Below, piece by piece: positions 5,435 through 6,087 of a stretch of DNA of 6,087 nucleotides. The notes below the pieces were generated by a model. It was not told where the DNA came from. It saw only the letters and a program-made list of their open reading frames with translations, and searched no databases. Both the position numbers and the translations under genes were made by a program. Source of the stretch: Alphaproteobacteria bacterium (lineage in GTDB: Bacteria; Pseudomonadota; Alphaproteobacteria; Sphingomonadales; Rhodothalassiaceae). Each line of letters opens with the position of its first letter. Position 1 is the stretch's first letter. The DNA is taken from contig RFIU01000271.1 in NCBI GenBank assembly GCA_003695555.1, positions 1 to 6,087 on the forward strand. Reading direction: 5' to 3'.

Positions 5435-6087
5435 ATGACCGACGAACCCAGCCAGCAGACAGAACAAGGCTCAACCAGCGAGGCGGGTGGCGGTGAAGAC
5501 ATCGGCCACCGCGAGATGGCCAATGCGATCCGCGCGCTCGCCATGGATGCCGTCGAGCGGGCGAAATCGGGCCACCCCGGCATGCCGATGGGCATGGCCG
5601 ATGTCGCGACCGTCCTGTGGCGGCATTTTCTGCGCTTCGACCCTCGTCATCCCGAATGGCCGGATCGCGACCGCTTCGTGCTGTCAGCCGGTCATGGTTC
5701 GATGCTGCTCTATGCGCTGCTTCATCTGACCGGCTATGCGCGGCCGACGATGGAGGACATCCGCAATTTCCGTCAGCTCGGCAGTCCCTGTGCCGGCCAC
5801 CCCGAATATGGCGAGCTGCCGGGGATCGAGACGACGACCGGCCCCCTTGGCCAGGGAATCGCGACCGCGGTCGGCATGGCGATCGCCGAACGGCTGGAGG
5901 CCGCCCGCAATCCGGAAATCTGCGACCATCGCACCTTCGTCATCGCCTCCGACGGCGACCTGATGGAGGGCATCAGCCACGAGGCGGCGGCACTGGCCGG
6001 CCATCTCAGGCTCAACCGGTTGATCGTGCTGTGGGACGACAACGGAATCTCGATCGACGGCTCTACGCGGCTGGCGACGTCCGAGGA
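5435..6087 (+). CDS. tkt: Transketolase, N-terminal part (217 codons seen)
   Basis: Thiamine-diphosphate enzyme that transfers two-carbon units between sugar phosphates in the non-oxidative pentose phosphate pathway (and the Calvin cycle where present). The visible part is the N-terminal ThDP/Mg-binding domain. It shows AKSGHPGMPMGMAD (43-56, substrate-binding His47), SAGHGSMLLYALLHL (84-98), GHPE (121-124), the hallmark TTGPLGQG (134-141), and the ThDP motif SDGDLMEGISHEA (172-184) ending at WDDN (200-203), where Asp174 and Asn203 would hold Mg. The order and spacing are those of bacterial transketolase, not of DXS or the split archaeal-type enzyme. About two-thirds of the protein (central and C-terminal domains) lies beyond the right edge. 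The first 24 residues are rich in Ser, Thr, Glu, Gln and Gly and precede the conserved HREMANAIRALAMD. Alphaproteobacterial enzymes can carry such extensions. Transcribed divergently from the zapA cluster. Confidence 0.95.
   Translation, partial: MTDEPSQQTEQGSTSEAGGGEDIGHREMANAIRALAMDAVERAKSGHPGMPMGMADVATVLWRHFLRFDPRHPEWPDRDRFVLSAGHGSMLLYALLHLTGYARPTMEDIRNFRQLGSPCAGHPEYGELPGIETTTGPLGQGIATAVGMAIAERLEAARNPEICDHRTFVIASDGDLMEGISHEAAALAGHLRLNRLIVLWDDNGISIDGSTRLATSE

Noticed and set aside
4423..5496. A 357-codon open frame on the plus strand running across 6S RNA, zapA, the coiled-coil gene and the start of tkt
   Set aside because: It lies antisense to four well-supported features, has Arg/Pro-rich low-complexity composition and no family resemblance. 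A frame this long is expected from GC-rich sequence alone.

Overview
This high-GC window reads as a chromosomal housekeeping segment of an alphaproteobacterium, most likely in or near the Hyphomicrobiales (Rhizobiales). The assignment rests on the gene order transketolase / coiled-coil protein / zapA / 6S RNA / 5-formyl-THF cyclo-ligase / YmdB-type phosphoesterase, and on the protein sequences themselves. I see no mobile element, CRISPR array, tRNA or rRNA. Base composition and codon use look uniform.

Layout. Positions 1-1259 (minus) hold the first 419 codons of the ABC-F translation factor EttA, whose C-terminal end lies beyond the left edge. A 248-bp divergent spacer (1260-1507) leads to an exported M28-family zinc peptidase (1508-2977, plus). 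That gene converges on a four-gene minus-strand cluster running from 5329 down to 3007, across a 29-bp gap that holds a small hairpin. In transcription order the cluster is: a DUF4164/ZauP-like coiled-coil protein, zapA, the 6S RNA gene (ssrS), 5-formyltetrahydrofolate cyclo-ligase, and a YmdB/TIGR00282 metallophosphoesterase. A 105-bp divergent spacer (5330-5434) separates the cluster from the N-terminal 217 codons of transketolase (plus), which runs off the right edge.

Functionally the cluster mixes cell division (ZapA and its coiled-coil neighbour act on the FtsZ ring), global transcription control (6S RNA binds housekeeping RNA polymerase) and folate one-carbon metabolism. The last two protein genes overlap by one base and are probably translationally coupled. 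EttA (ribosome throttling by energy state), 6S RNA (RNA polymerase sequestration) and transketolase (pentose phosphate pathway) are all growth-state genes. This is conserved core-genome context rather than an accessory island.

The most useful result is the non-coding one. The stretch 4482-4646 folds by hand into a long interrupted closing stem with inner hairpins typical of 6S RNA. It sits in the classical zapA-ssrS-ygfA position, and a naive open reading frame for the cyclo-ligase would run straight through it. I found no convincing undescribed system in this window.
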